Positions 34,668 through 43,495 of a stretch of 64,000 bases of DNA are shown in pieces (positions within the stretch are counted from its first letter, which is position 1; the number at the start of each line of letters is the position of its first letter). The stretch is taken from the NCBI GenBank assembly GCA_949320185.1, contig CASGHK010000047.1, positions 1 to 64,000 on the forward strand, given 5' to 3'. The notes beneath the pieces were generated by a model. It had not been told where the DNA came from, made no database searches, and was given only the letters and a program-made list of their open reading frames with translations. The position numbers were made by a program, and so were the translations under genes. This stretch comes from an uncultured Methanomicrobiales archaeon (GTDB lineage Archaea > Halobacteriota > Methanomicrobia > Methanomicrobiales > Methanospirillaceae).

Positions 34668-36881
34668 TCACTCGAACTGGTGGAGCGATGCCTGGCGCGG
34701 GCCCGTCCGGGGCCGCTCCGCACTCTCCCCGAGCCCCCTCTTCGTGCCGCCGGTGCTGTCGGCTTCCGATCCTGGTCCCTCACCAGGGCCGGTGCGGTCC
34801 TTCTCCGCGAACTGGGCGAAGACCTGGTCCGCAATCCCCCTGCCGAGGATCCGGGCGACCTCGTCGTGCCCGGCCCGTCGCACCGCCTCGGGGTCGACGA
34901 GTCCGTTCGTGAAGAGCCGGCGGGCGCGCACCCGCCCGATCCCCCGGAGGCGGACCAGAGGGAGGAGCTCGCGGCGGATCCCGTGCGCAACGCAGAGCTC
35001 CAAATCCGCCACCTCCCGTTCGAACTCGGGCCGGAACATCCTGGCGAGCCGTGCCGCCGCGTGCACCAGCCAGGCGATGTTCGTCACCGTCGAGTGGATG
35101 TCGCCCGGCGCCACCTCGTATCGCTCGCAGATCGTCTCCTCGGAGGCCTCCCCGATATAATCGTTCAGTAACAGGGCGGTCTTGAGTGCGCGGTAGAACG
35201 ACTCCTGGTCCTCCCAGGGGAACTCCATCCAGAGCTCGTCCTCGCGCTCGTACGCGAACCGCGAGAGCCCCTCCATGTCACGCGCCTTCACGAAGAGCGC
35301 CGGCATGTCCGGGGTCGCCGAGAGGACATGGAGGAGGCCGACGTCCGAGTACTCCTCCGTCTCCTGGAGGGCGAAGGTGATCGCCTCGGCCGTCAGCGGG
35401 TCGACGTAGAGGCGCGAGACCAGGCTCCCGTACTCGGTCGGTTCGTATCTGCCCGAGAGGTCCGAGATCATCTCGGCGTCGAGCAGGAAGAGGAGGGCCT
35501 CATCGATCGACGGTTCGAGGGCCGTCGTGTTCCGGTGGGTGTAGCCGTAGAAGGTTGTCTGCATGAACGCGCCGAGTTCCTCCTGGGTCCGGGCGAACCG
35601 GGTCGCGACCAGGGAGAGGACGTGGCCAGCGAGCACCCCCGGGTCCCCGCAGTGGGAGACGATCGGCTCCGGCGGGGCGTCGATATAGCGCTCGAAGAGC
35701 TCGTCGATTGCCTCCTCCGACTTCGCTATGAGCACCGCCTCGCCATAGGGGTCGAGGTGGGGACGGCCCGCTCGTCCGGCCATCTGGTGGTACTCCTGGA
35801 CCGGGATCGGGACCATGCCCTGGCCACCCGAGAACCGGAAGCAGTCCCGGACCACCACCCGGCGCGCCGGGAGGTTCAGGCCAGCGGCGAGCGTCGGGGT
35901 CGAGGCGATGCACCGGATCGCTCCACTCCGGAACCCGTCCTCGACCAGGTCTCGGTACTCCCGCCGGAGGCCGGCGTGGTGGAATGCAGCTCCCCGGGAA
36001 ACGCAGGCGGCGAGAGTCCGGTCGAGCTCGGTGACTGCCAGGTCGGTGATCCGGTGCGCCAGGTCGGCGAGCGCCGGCTCCTTGGAACGGATCGCTGATG
36101 CGGCGCGCTTCGCGAATCCCTCGGCGTTCCGCCGGGAGTTGACGAAGACCAGACTCTGGCCGCCTTCGGCGATCGTGTCCAGGCAGAGGTTCAGATCGTC
36201 CGACTTCGAAGCGGTCGCGTCGACCTCCCGGCAGCCGTCATGAAACCGGATCTGCCCCCGGAAGTAGACCCCCTGCCGGAGACGGACCGGCCGCCAGTCC
36301 GAGGCGACGAGCGCTGCGTCCAGCCATCCGGCGAGGGCCGCGGGGTTCCCGATCGTGGCGGAGAGCCCGATCACCTGGAGCGACGGGTTGAGCCGGCGCA
36401 GCTTCGCGATCACCAGCTCCAGGGTGGCGCCGCGGTCCGGTGAGCCGACCAGGTGGACCTCGTCCACGACGAGAAGGGCGACATCCGCGAGCCAGGGGGT
36501 CCGGTTCCGGAGGAGGGAATCGACCTTCTCCGAGGTGGCGACCACGATCTCGAACCGGCCCAGGTGGTCGTCGCGCCGGTCGTAATCGCCGGTTGCGATC
36601 CCGACCCGCGCACCCGTAGAGAACTCGGTATACTTCTCGGCGGCGAGGGCCCGGAGCGGGACGATGTAGAGGCAGGTGCCCCCCCGAGCAATCGCGGCGT
36701 GCATGGCCAGCTCGGCCACGAGCGTCTTGCCCGATGCCGTCGGGATCGAGACCAGGAGGTTCCTCTTCTCAAGGAGGCCCTGTTCTACACAGGCAGCCTG
36801 CGGGGGGTAGAGGTCCGTGATCCCCCGCGCGGCGTACCGATCGATGAGATCGGCCGGGACAGGGAGGTCAGCGAGCCTCAT
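34668..36881 (-). CDS. hel308: Hel308-type superfamily 2 DNA helicase
   Basis: 737 aa, the usual length. Q-like N-terminal 'YPPQAACVEQGLLEKRNLLVS', Walker A 'IPTASGKTLVAELAMHA', 'VPLRALAAEKYTEF', DExH box 'LLVVDEVHLVG', motif III 'LSATIGNP', motif V region 'ASTPTLAAGLNLPARRVVVRD' and motif VI 'YHQMAGRAGRPHLDPYG'. After a winged helix and ratchet region, the C-terminus has a helix-hairpin-helix (LVRLRGIGRVRARRLFTNG). It unwinds lagging strands at stalled forks, 3' to 5'. The last 35 residues are low-complexity and charged. The gene lies about 3.5 kb from the origin, with two ORB-like sites in the upstream gap. Confidence 0.93.
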   Translation of the reverse strand: MRLADLPVPADLIDRYAARGITDLYPPQAACVEQGLLEKRNLLVSIPTASGKTLVAELAMHAAIARGGTCLYIVPLRALAAEKYTEFSTGARVGIATGDYDRRDDHLGRFEIVVATSEKVDSLLRNRTPWLADVALLVVDEVHLVGSPDRGATLELVIAKLRRLNPSLQVIGLSATIGNPAALAGWLDAALVASDWRPVRLRQGVYFRGQIRFHDGCREVDATASKSDDLNLCLDTIAEGGQSLVFVNSRRNAEGFAKRAASAIRSKEPALADLAHRITDLAVTELDRTLAACVSRGAAFHHAGLRREYRDLVEDGFRSGAIRCIASTPTLAAGLNLPARRVVVRDCFRFSGGQGMVPIPVQEYHQMAGRAGRPHLDPYGEAVLIAKSEEAIDELFERYIDAPPEPIVSHCGDPGVLAGHVLSLVATRFARTQEELGAFMQTTFYGYTHRNTTALEPSIDEALLFLLDAEMISDLSGRYEPTEYGSLVSRLYVDPLTAEAITFALQETEEYSDVGLLHVLSATPDMPALFVKARDMEGLSRFAYEREDELWMEFPWEDQESFYRALKTALLLNDYIGEASEETICERYEVAPGDIHSTVTNIAWLVHAAARLARMFRPEFEREVADLELCVAHGIRRELLPLVRLRGIGRVRARRLFTNGLVDPEAVRRAGHDEVARILGRGIADQVFAQFAEKDRTGPGEGPGSEADSTGGTKRGLGESAERPRTGPRQASLHQFE

Positions 36882-36889
36882 GAAGACCC

Positions 36890-36980
36890 CTTCTTCGCCA
36901 GTGGAGCGACGAAGAGGCGCCGCCGGTTCGGGGTATCGGTGGTGAAAAACACGGTATTGGTCTCCAGTGGAACCGCTCCC
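36890..36980. promoter_or_regulatory. Two ORB-like sites in the hel308 promoter region
   Basis: CGCCAGTGGAGCGACGAAGA (about 36897) and TCTCCAGTGGAACC (about 36961) carry the CCAGTGGA core of the origin boxes. They could bind Cdc6, or be chance matches in a GC-rich gap. Confidence 0.35.
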
Positions 36981-37001
36981 GGAGATCGTCTCGCTCTCGC
37001 C

Positions 37002-37541
37002 TCAATAATAGTAACTGATCATGTCGGCCTTCGCTTCCTTCCGCTTCCGGTCGAGGTAGGCGAAGACCGACTCGTGCGGGACGCCGCGGATCAGCATGTC
37101 AATCGCTCCCCGCGCGTCCTTCACCTGCTCGGGCAGGCCGATCATCGCGACCGTCTTACCCTGGACCGAGAGGTGGGTCGAGGTCATGTGCTCGATCTGC
37201 TCGCGGGCCTTGCCATCCCGGCCGATGATCCGTCCCCGGAGCCGGTCGAGCTGCCGCGGGGTGTCCGCGACCCCCGCGAGGTCGATCTGCTCGAAGACCA
37301 GGTCCTCGTCCTCGATCAACCGGAACGCATTCTCGGGGGAGAACCCCCTGCCGATCGCCTGGACCACCGAGGCGGCGATCAGCACCCGGACCGGGTCCTC
37401 GCCCTCGATCGTGACGAGCCCCTCCTCCGAGTCAATAGATATGGCGCTCTCCGTTCTCTCCTCGATGTTGCGCTTGGTCGCTCCGCTCTTTCCGATCAGG
37501 ACCCCTATCCGGTTCCCGGCAATCTTCAACTCCTGCTGCAT
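37002..37541 (-). CDS. KH-domain RNA-binding protein (archaeal Dim2/Pno1-like)
   Basis: 179 aa from the ATG at 37541, which has GAGGTAACG just upstream; the track start adds 23 residues overlapping rio1. Two KH domains: the first at 1-75 with 'RIGVLIGKSGATKRNIEE', the second at about 90-170 with 'RLRGRIIGRDGKAREQIEHM'. GxxG loops (GKSG, GRDG) for RNA contact are intact in both. Archaeal homologs of Pno1/Dim2 act in small-subunit maturation, and pairing with the Rio1 kinase gene 10 nt upstream is a conserved arrangement. Function is inferred from family and context. Confidence 0.88.
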   Translation of the reverse strand: MQQELKIAGNRIGVLIGKSGATKRNIEERTESAISIDSEEGLVTIEGEDPVRVLIAASVVQAIGRGFSPENAFRLIEDEDLVFEQIDLAGVADTPRQLDRLRGRIIGRDGKAREQIEHMTSTHLSVQGKTVAMIGLPEQVKDARGAIDMLIRGVPHESVFAYLDRKRKEAKADMISYYY

Positions 37542-37551
37542 CTCGTTACCT

Positions 37552-38346
37552 CTATCGCTCTCTCTCGCCCGCGAGGACCGCTTCGAGCGGGATCCCGGTC
37601 GTCTCGGCAAAGACCTCGAACTCGGACTGAACCGCGCAGTGCTCTCCGAAGAAACGGTTGACGTTCCGGATGTCGCGCATCAGGAACCGGAGCGCCTGCG
37701 GGTGGTCCGGGGTCACGGACTGCCCCATGTCGATGACGTACACCTGATCGCCGACGAGTATATTAAATTCGCTCAGATCCGCGTGGACCAGTCTTGCCTC
37801 ACCATAGAGCCGGCGGATGAATGCCAGCACGGTTGCATACATCGATGCTGGGTCGTCCATCGCCACCTCCTTCAACCGGGGATACGGCCGTTCGTCCTCG
37901 CCGAGGAACTCCATCAACAGGATGTTCCGGTCGAACGAGAGCGGTTCTGGCACCGAAAGGCCGGCGTCGTGAGCCCGTTTCAGGTTCGCGAACTCCTTTC
38001 TCGTCCACGTGAAGATCACCTCTTTCCGGGTCTTGCGGACCGAGGAGAACCTCCGATCCCCCTGGAGGTAGACCGACATGGTGTTGAAGTTCGCGGTCTG
38101 GATCCGGTAGATCTTGACCGCGACGTCGCGCTCGCCCGCCTCGGCGAGGTAGACGTTCGCCTCCTTTCCGGTCGAGATCGCCCCCCCTATCGCCGAGAGG
38201 CGCTTCTTGTGGACCAGTTTGTACAGGGCGAGGAGGGTGACCTCGTCGAAGACGTCGTCCCGCACCTTGAACTCGTCGGCGTCCTTGACCCGGACGCCGT
38301 GCGCCTCGAGTTCGCGGTCGAACCGGTCCTCGTCCCCCCGTTTCAT
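37552..38346 (-). CDS. rio1: RIO1-type serine/threonine kinase
   Basis: 264 aa from the ATG at 38346, where GGGTGA provides a Shine-Dalgarno sequence at good distance; a GTG at 38355 overlapping the tyrS stop is the alternative. RIO1 signatures: P-loop 'ISTGKEANVYLAE', ATP-contacting Lys in 'DVAVKIYRIQT', flexible-loop sequence 'ARLVHADLSEFNILV' with the catalytic Asp and Asn, and the metal-binding 'YVIDMGQSV'. It drives late steps of small ribosomal subunit maturation. It sits between tyrS and the KH gene in a tight operon. Confidence 0.92.
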   Translation of the reverse strand: MKRGDEDRFDRELEAHGVRVKDADEFKVRDDVFDEVTLLALYKLVHKKRLSAIGGAISTGKEANVYLAEAGERDVAVKIYRIQTANFNTMSVYLQGDRRFSSVRKTRKEVIFTWTRKEFANLKRAHDAGLSVPEPLSFDRNILLMEFLGEDERPYPRLKEVAMDDPASMYATVLAFIRRLYGEARLVHADLSEFNILVGDQVYVIDMGQSVTPDHPQALRFLMRDIRNVNRFFGEHCAVQSEFEVFAETTGIPLEAVLAGERER

Positions 38347-38351
38347 TGTCT

Positions 38352-39293
38352 TCACCCGAGGTACTCGCGGACCGGCATGAGGAGCTCGACCATCGCCTCG
38401 CCCGCCGCCTTCTTCAGGTCAGCCGGGTGGACCTCGCCGGCAGCGTACGCGGCCTCGAGGACCTTGTAGGAGTCGAAGACCCGGTCCCCGCCGAACTTCT
38501 CGGGCCTCCGGATCTCGAGCCGGCCCTGGCGCGGGAAGACGTGGTGCTGGAGGAGTCCGAGCACTGGGTTCTCGTCGATGCCCGGCGGGCAGAAGGCCTT
38601 CTGGAGCTTCTTCCGGATCGCCTCCTCGCTCTCGGCGACCGAGATGTAGTTGCCCTGTGACGAGGACATCTTCTTGCCGTCAAGCCCGTTCAGGATCGGG
38701 GTGTGGAGGCAGACCGGGGCCCGGTATCCCAGTTCGGGCAGAAACTCGCGGGCGAGCATGTGGATCTTCCGCTGGTCGATCCCGCCGACCGCCGCGTCGA
38801 CCCCGAGCGCCATGATGTCGACCATCTGCATGAGCGGGTAGACCATCTGCGAGACGGTCGGGTTCTCCATCGCCCGTCCCACCTCGTCCATCGACCGTCG
38901 GGCGCGGGCGAGGGTGACCGACTGGGACGACTGGAGGACCGGGATCATGTAGTCCCGTTCGAGCTGGAGCTCGGTCCCGAGCACATACTCAACGTCGGTG
39001 AGGCCCAGCCCCTCGAAGCAGCGGCGGTTGTACTCGGCGAGCTCGCGTACCTCGGCCATCGTCCCTTTCCGGTTCAGGAACGCGTGGAGGTCGGCGAGCA
39101 GGACGACGACTTCGAAGCCGGCCTCTTGAAGGTCGATCAGCTTATTAACGGTCACCATGTGGCCGAGGTGGACCTCCCCCGAAGGCTCGTAACCGGCGTA
39201 AACCCGCTTCTTCGGCCGGTCGAGAAGCGCGCGGAGCTCGTCGTCGGTCACGACCTCGACCGTGTTCCGCGTTGCCAGGGTATACGCATCCAT
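38352..39293 (-). CDS. tyrS: Tyrosyl-tRNA synthetase, archaeal type
   Basis: 313 aa, the compact archaeal/eukaryal form lacking the bacterial S4 domain. HIGH-like 'PSGEVHLGHMVTVNKL', tyrosine pocket 'YAGYEPSG' and 'YPLMQMVDIMAL', and the second class I signature as 'GKKMSSSQGNYI'. It charges tRNA-Tyr. It is the first gene of an operon tyrS-rio1-KH on the minus strand; its stop overlaps the GTG upstream of the rio1 ATG. A weak AT-rich promoter lies before the ATG. Confidence 0.94.
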   Translation of the reverse strand: MDAYTLATRNTVEVVTDDELRALLDRPKKRVYAGYEPSGEVHLGHMVTVNKLIDLQEAGFEVVVLLADLHAFLNRKGTMAEVRELAEYNRRCFEGLGLTDVEYVLGTELQLERDYMIPVLQSSQSVTLARARRSMDEVGRAMENPTVSQMVYPLMQMVDIMALGVDAAVGGIDQRKIHMLAREFLPELGYRAPVCLHTPILNGLDGKKMSSSQGNYISVAESEEAIRKKLQKAFCPPGIDENPVLGLLQHHVFPRQGRLEIRRPEKFGGDRVFDSYKVLEAAYAAGEVHPADLKKAAGEAMVELLMPVREYLG

Positions 39294-39435
39294 GCCAGTA
39301 CCTTGGACGAGAGAGGCATTAGGGTTACTCGTCCGGTCTCCCTCCGTTCGTCCTTTCGCCAGAATACGAAGCTTGATATCCTCAGTTGAAGACGAACTTC
39401 CTCGTCGAACTATTGCCTTCGCGGCGGGTGACGGG

Positions 39436-41727
39436 ATGACGTACCTCCTTTATGTCGACGACGAACCCGATCTCCTGGAGCTGACCCGGCTCTTTCTCGA
39501 ACGCTCGGGAGAGTTCGTCGTCATCACCTGTGTCTCCGCCCGCGAGGCGCTCGAGTCCCCATGTCTCGAACGCTGCGATGCGATCGTCTCCGACTACCAG
39601 ATGCCGGAGATGGACGGGATCGCGTTCCTCAAGGCGGTCCGGGAGCGGCGGATAGACGTCCCGTTCATACTCTTCACCGGGCGCGGGCGCGAGGAGGTGG
39701 TGATCGAGGCGATCAACAACGGGGCGGACTTCTACCTCCAGAAGGGTGGCGATCCCCGCGCCCAGTTCGCCGAGCTGGTCCACAAGGTCCGTCAGGCGCT
39801 CAGTCGGCGGCGCACCGAGGCGGCCCTCAACGAGACCGAGAAGCGGCTCGGCGACATCATCAACTTCCTCCCGGACGCGACCTTCGCGATCGACCGGGAG
39901 GGCCGGGTGATCGCCTGGAACCGGGCGGTCGAGGAACTGACCGGGATCAGGGCCAGCGAGATCATGGGCGAGGCGGACTACGCCTACGCCGTCCCGTTTT
40001 ACGGAAAGCGGCGCCCAATTCTGATCGACCTGGTCCTCAACCCTGAGGTTGCCCCGGATCAGGGGTACGACAACGTCGTCCGTCGGGGCGACGTCCTCAG
40101 CGCTGACACGGCCCTCCCCCGTCCGAAGGGGAGGCCGACGACGCTGAGGGGTATGGCAAGCCCGCTCTACGACCGGGAGGGCTCTCTTGTCGGCGCGATC
40201 GAGTCGGTCCGCGATATCTCCGACCTCAAAAGGGTCGAGGCCGAGCTCCGGGAGTCCGAGGAGAAGTACCGGCTGGCCGCTGACCTCTCCGGTCTGGTGG
40301 TCTACGACAGCGACCTCTCGACCGGGAAGGGTGTCATCGCCGGTGCGATCCGGGCGGTGCTCGGCCTCGAGCCGGGGGAGGAGTCGGCACTGGACACCTT
40401 CGGCGCCTGGATGGACCGGGTCCACCCCGACGACCTGCCAGGGGTGCTCGCCGCTCTGGGTGAGAAGGACGCCCCTGCGACGAGCTACTCGGTGGAATAC
40501 CGGTTTCGGGCGCGGACCGGGACCTGGATCCCGATCGAGGATACGGGGGGCGTCCTCTTTGACGGGGCGGGCCGGCCGGCCCGGAGGATCGGAACCCTTC
40601 GGAACCTGTCGAAGAGGAAGGAGCAGGAGGAGGCCCTCCGGCGGAGCGAGGAGAAGTACCGGGGGCTGGTCGAGCGGATCTCCGACTTCGTGCTTCTGTT
40701 CGACCACGATCTCTCCCTGACCTACGCCTCACCCTCGTTCGTCGCCCTCTCAGGGAGTGACCTCGATCATCGCCGGGGCTCGCCGCTCCCCCTCGACGCG
40801 CTCGAAGAGTCCGGGCGCATGGCCGTGCTCGATGCGTTCAAACGGCTCCAGGCACTCGAGCCGGTCGGACAGGTCGAGGTCTCCCTCCGGATCCGGAACA
40901 GGGAGCCGATCGTCATCGAGTTCAACGGCACCCCGATACATCGGGACGGCGTCTTTTTGGGTGCACAGATCGTTGGGCATGACATCACGGCCCTCCGCAC
41001 CGCCCAGGAACGGTTGCAGGCCGCACACGATGAACTCCTTACCGCCGAGGCCGACCTCAGGAGACAGGTGGACGCTCTGAAGAGGAGCGAACAGCAGGCA
41101 TCGGAGAACGAGGTGAGGTTCCGGGCGATCTTCGAGCACAGCCCGTACGCGATCTCGATCACGGGCCCAACCGGCACCTACCTGGCGGTCAACCGGGCTT
41201 TCGAACGGGACAGCGGCCATTCGTCCGCCGAGGCGATCGGCCGGACACCGGTCGAGATCGGCCTGATGTCCAGGGAGGTGTACCAACAGATCGGCCAGGA
41301 GCTCCTGCTGAAGGGAAGGGTGGAGCAGATCCCGTTCACCACTAGGCGGGCGAACGGTGAGGAGGGCCATGCCCTCATCTCCGCGATCTGGATCGTCTAC
41401 GACAATACGCCGGCTGTGATGGCGATCGTGATCGACATCACCGAGCAGACCCGGGCTGAGCAGACGATCCGGAAGAAGAACGAGGAGATCGACCGGTTCT
41501 TCTCGACGAGCCTCGACCTCTTCTGCATCGCCGACACGGGCGGCCATTTTCGCCGCCTGAACCGGGAGTGGGAGGCGACGCTGGGGTATACGACGGAGGA
41601 ACTCCTGGGGCGACGATTCCTGGATTTCGTTCACCCCGACGACCTCGAGGCCACGATCGAGGCGATCGCCGCCCTCGACGAGCAGCGGCCGGTACTGAAC
41701 TTTACGAACCGGTACCGCCCACCGTGA
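39436..41727 (+). CDS. REC-multi-PAS histidine kinase, N-terminal part (frameshifted gene)
   Basis: 763 aa from the ATG at 39436 (MTYLLYVDDEPDLLEL); the track start lies inside tyrS. An N-terminal REC domain (VDDEP, phospho-acceptor Asp in AIVSDYQMPEMDG, Lys in LQKGGDP) is followed by about six PAS domains, for example 'IINFLPDATFAIDREGRVIAW' and 'LVERISDFVLLFDHDLSLTYA'. The frame stops at TGA 41725 after RYRPP, in the middle of a PAS domain. Removing one C from the CCC at 41718-41720 restores 'RYRHRDGSYRWIEWRS', which joins directly to the next ORF. The intact protein would be about 1320 aa (39436-43399). Confidence 0.88.
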   Translation: MTYLLYVDDEPDLLELTRLFLERSGEFVVITCVSAREALESPCLERCDAIVSDYQMPEMDGIAFLKAVRERRIDVPFILFTGRGREEVVIEAINNGADFYLQKGGDPRAQFAELVHKVRQALSRRRTEAALNETEKRLGDIINFLPDATFAIDREGRVIAWNRAVEELTGIRASEIMGEADYAYAVPFYGKRRPILIDLVLNPEVAPDQGYDNVVRRGDVLSADTALPRPKGRPTTLRGMASPLYDREGSLVGAIESVRDISDLKRVEAELRESEEKYRLAADLSGLVVYDSDLSTGKGVIAGAIRAVLGLEPGEESALDTFGAWMDRVHPDDLPGVLAALGEKDAPATSYSVEYRFRARTGTWIPIEDTGGVLFDGAGRPARRIGTLRNLSKRKEQEEALRRSEEKYRGLVERISDFVLLFDHDLSLTYASPSFVALSGSDLDHRRGSPLPLDALEESGRMAVLDAFKRLQALEPVGQVEVSLRIRNREPIVIEFNGTPIHRDGVFLGAQIVGHDITALRTAQERLQAAHDELLTAEADLRRQVDALKRSEQQASENEVRFRAIFEHSPYAISITGPTGTYLAVNRAFERDSGHSSAEAIGRTPVEIGLMSREVYQQIGQELLLKGRVEQIPFTTRRANGEEGHALISAIWIVYDNTPAVMAIVIDITEQTRAEQTIRKKNEEIDRFFSTSLDLFCIADTGGHFRRLNREWEATLGYTTEELLGRRFLDFVHPDDLEATIEAIAALDEQRPVLNFTNRYRPP

Positions 41728-41758
41728 CGGGTCGTACCGCTGGATCGAATGGCGGTCC

Positions 41759-43399
41759 ATGCCGATGGGGAACCTGATCTACGCCTCCGCCCGCGATATC
41801 ACCGACCGGCACGAGGCAGCTGCCCGGGCATCCCGGATCAGCGCGTTGAAGCAGGAGCTGATCCACAGCGCCCCGCTCGAGGAGCGGCTCGGTCGGATCA
41901 CCGATGCGGTCGTCGAGATCTTCGATGCAGACTTCGCGCGGGTCTGGCTTGTCGGGCCCGGGGACCTCTGCACCAGCGGTTGCACCCATGCAGCGGCCCC
42001 TGGCGGTCTCCATGGGTGCCCGGATCGCACCGCCTGCCTGCACCTGGTCGCCAGCTCGGGACGGTACGACCGGACCGACGGCAGTCATCGCCGCGTCCCG
42101 ATGGGAGCGTACAAGATCGGGCAGATCGCGAGCGGCGACCTCCCCGAGTTCCTGACAAACGATGTCCAGCACGACACGCGAGTGCACGACCAGGAATGGG
42201 CCGTATCGCTCGGACTGGTCTCCTTTGCGGGCTTTCGTCTGATCAGTACCGGGGGGGCACCGATCGGCGTCCTTGCCGTCTTCTCACGACATATCATCTC
42301 CGAGCCGGAGTTCGCCCTGCTCCAGGACCTGGCGACCACTGCGTCGCAGGTGATCCGGACGGGGACGATCGAGAGGGCACTCCGCCAGAGCGAGCACCAG
42401 TACCGGTCCATCATCGAGAACGTCGAGGACGGCTATATCCGGTCCAACCGGGAGGGACGGCTCGTCCTGGTCAACCCTTCGGCGGCAGAGATGCTCGGGT
42501 ACGCCTCGCCCGACGACCTCCGGGGCCTCTCGGCCGAAGCGATCTACCGGTCGGTGGAGGACCGGGCGGTCCTCCTTCGTCGCGTGCAGGAGACCGATCA
42601 CGTCCGGGACTTCGAGATCGAGATGGAGAGGCGAGACGGTTCCTCGTTCTGGGCATCGGTCAACGCCCATAAGATCCTGGACGACGACGGTTCGTACGTC
42701 GGGATGGAGGGTTTCGTGCGCGATATCACGGAGCGCCGGAGGATGGAGACCGCCGTCCGCGAGGCGAACCGGAAGCTGAACCTGCTCAACAGCATCACCC
42801 GGCACGACATGGCCAACCAGCTGACGGTCCTGGAGGGGTTCGTGAACCTTGCTGCAGACAACACCGCCTCGCCCCGTGCCGACGAGTACCTTGAGAAGGT
42901 CAGGTCGGCGGCCCGGACGATCGAACGCCAGCTCGAGTTCACGAAGACCTACCAGGAACTCGGCGTTCGTGCCCCGACCTGGGTGAGGATCGAGGGTCTC
43001 GTTGAGGGACCGACGCCGGTACCGGTGGAGCTCCGGGAGGAGTGCAGGGGTTGGGAGGTCTTTGCCGACCCGATGGTGACACTCGTCTCGGCGAACCTGC
43101 TCGACAATGCCGTGCGCCACGGGGAAGGGGTGACGAGGGTCGTCGTCGGGTGCAGGGAGGGCTCTGGAGGGCTCGTTATCATGGTCCAGGACGACGGCGT
43201 CGGGATCCCGCACGAGGAGAAGGAGCGGATCTTTCAGAAGGGGGTCGGTCGGAACACCGGCCTGGGGCTCTTTCTCGTCCGGGAGATCCTCGGGATCACG
43301 GAGATCGCGATCCGGGAGAATGGCGAGCCCGGTGCCGGGGCCCGGTTCGAGATCGTGGTGCCCCGGGGCTCCTACCGGAGGGCTACCACTCCCGCCTGA
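41759..43399 (+). CDS. REC-multi-PAS histidine kinase, C-terminal part (frameshifted gene)
   Basis: 546 aa as drawn; it has no independent start signal, and MPMGNLIYASARDITDR is the end of a PAS/PAC domain whose beginning is in the previous ORF. A GAF domain (about 20-205; contains five Cys/His in CTSGCTHAAAPGGLHGCPD, possibly metal- or redox-sensing) is followed by a PAS domain ('YRSIIENVEDGYIRSN'), the H-box LNSITRHDMANQLT and an HATPase (ANLLDNAVRHGE, DDGVGIP, GVGRNTGLGLFLV). It contains the entire kinase core, so without the upstream part it might still be made as a soluble kinase if reinitiation occurs. Confidence 0.88.
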   Translation: MPMGNLIYASARDITDRHEAAARASRISALKQELIHSAPLEERLGRITDAVVEIFDADFARVWLVGPGDLCTSGCTHAAAPGGLHGCPDRTACLHLVASSGRYDRTDGSHRRVPMGAYKIGQIASGDLPEFLTNDVQHDTRVHDQEWAVSLGLVSFAGFRLISTGGAPIGVLAVFSRHIISEPEFALLQDLATTASQVIRTGTIERALRQSEHQYRSIIENVEDGYIRSNREGRLVLVNPSAAEMLGYASPDDLRGLSAEAIYRSVEDRAVLLRRVQETDHVRDFEIEMERRDGSSFWASVNAHKILDDDGSYVGMEGFVRDITERRRMETAVREANRKLNLLNSITRHDMANQLTVLEGFVNLAADNTASPRADEYLEKVRSAARTIERQLEFTKTYQELGVRAPTWVRIEGLVEGPTPVPVELREECRGWEVFADPMVTLVSANLLDNAVRHGEGVTRVVVGCREGSGGLVIMVQDDGVGIPHEEKERIFQKGVGRNTGLGLFLVREILGITEIAIRENGEPGAGARFEIVVPRGSYRRATTPA

Positions 43400-43495
43400 T
43401 CCTCCCCCGTTCCTGAACGATGGTCTGGAAAGGGGGGTCGGGATCGTCGCATCCCCAAGACGGGGACATCCTGCCGATTGCCTATCGACCGGGCT

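Noticed and set aside
41716-41727. Programmed +1 frameshift in the large histidine kinase
   Set aside because: No recognisable stimulatory Shine-Dalgarno or rare slow codon at the site; a one-base insertion in a C run is simpler.
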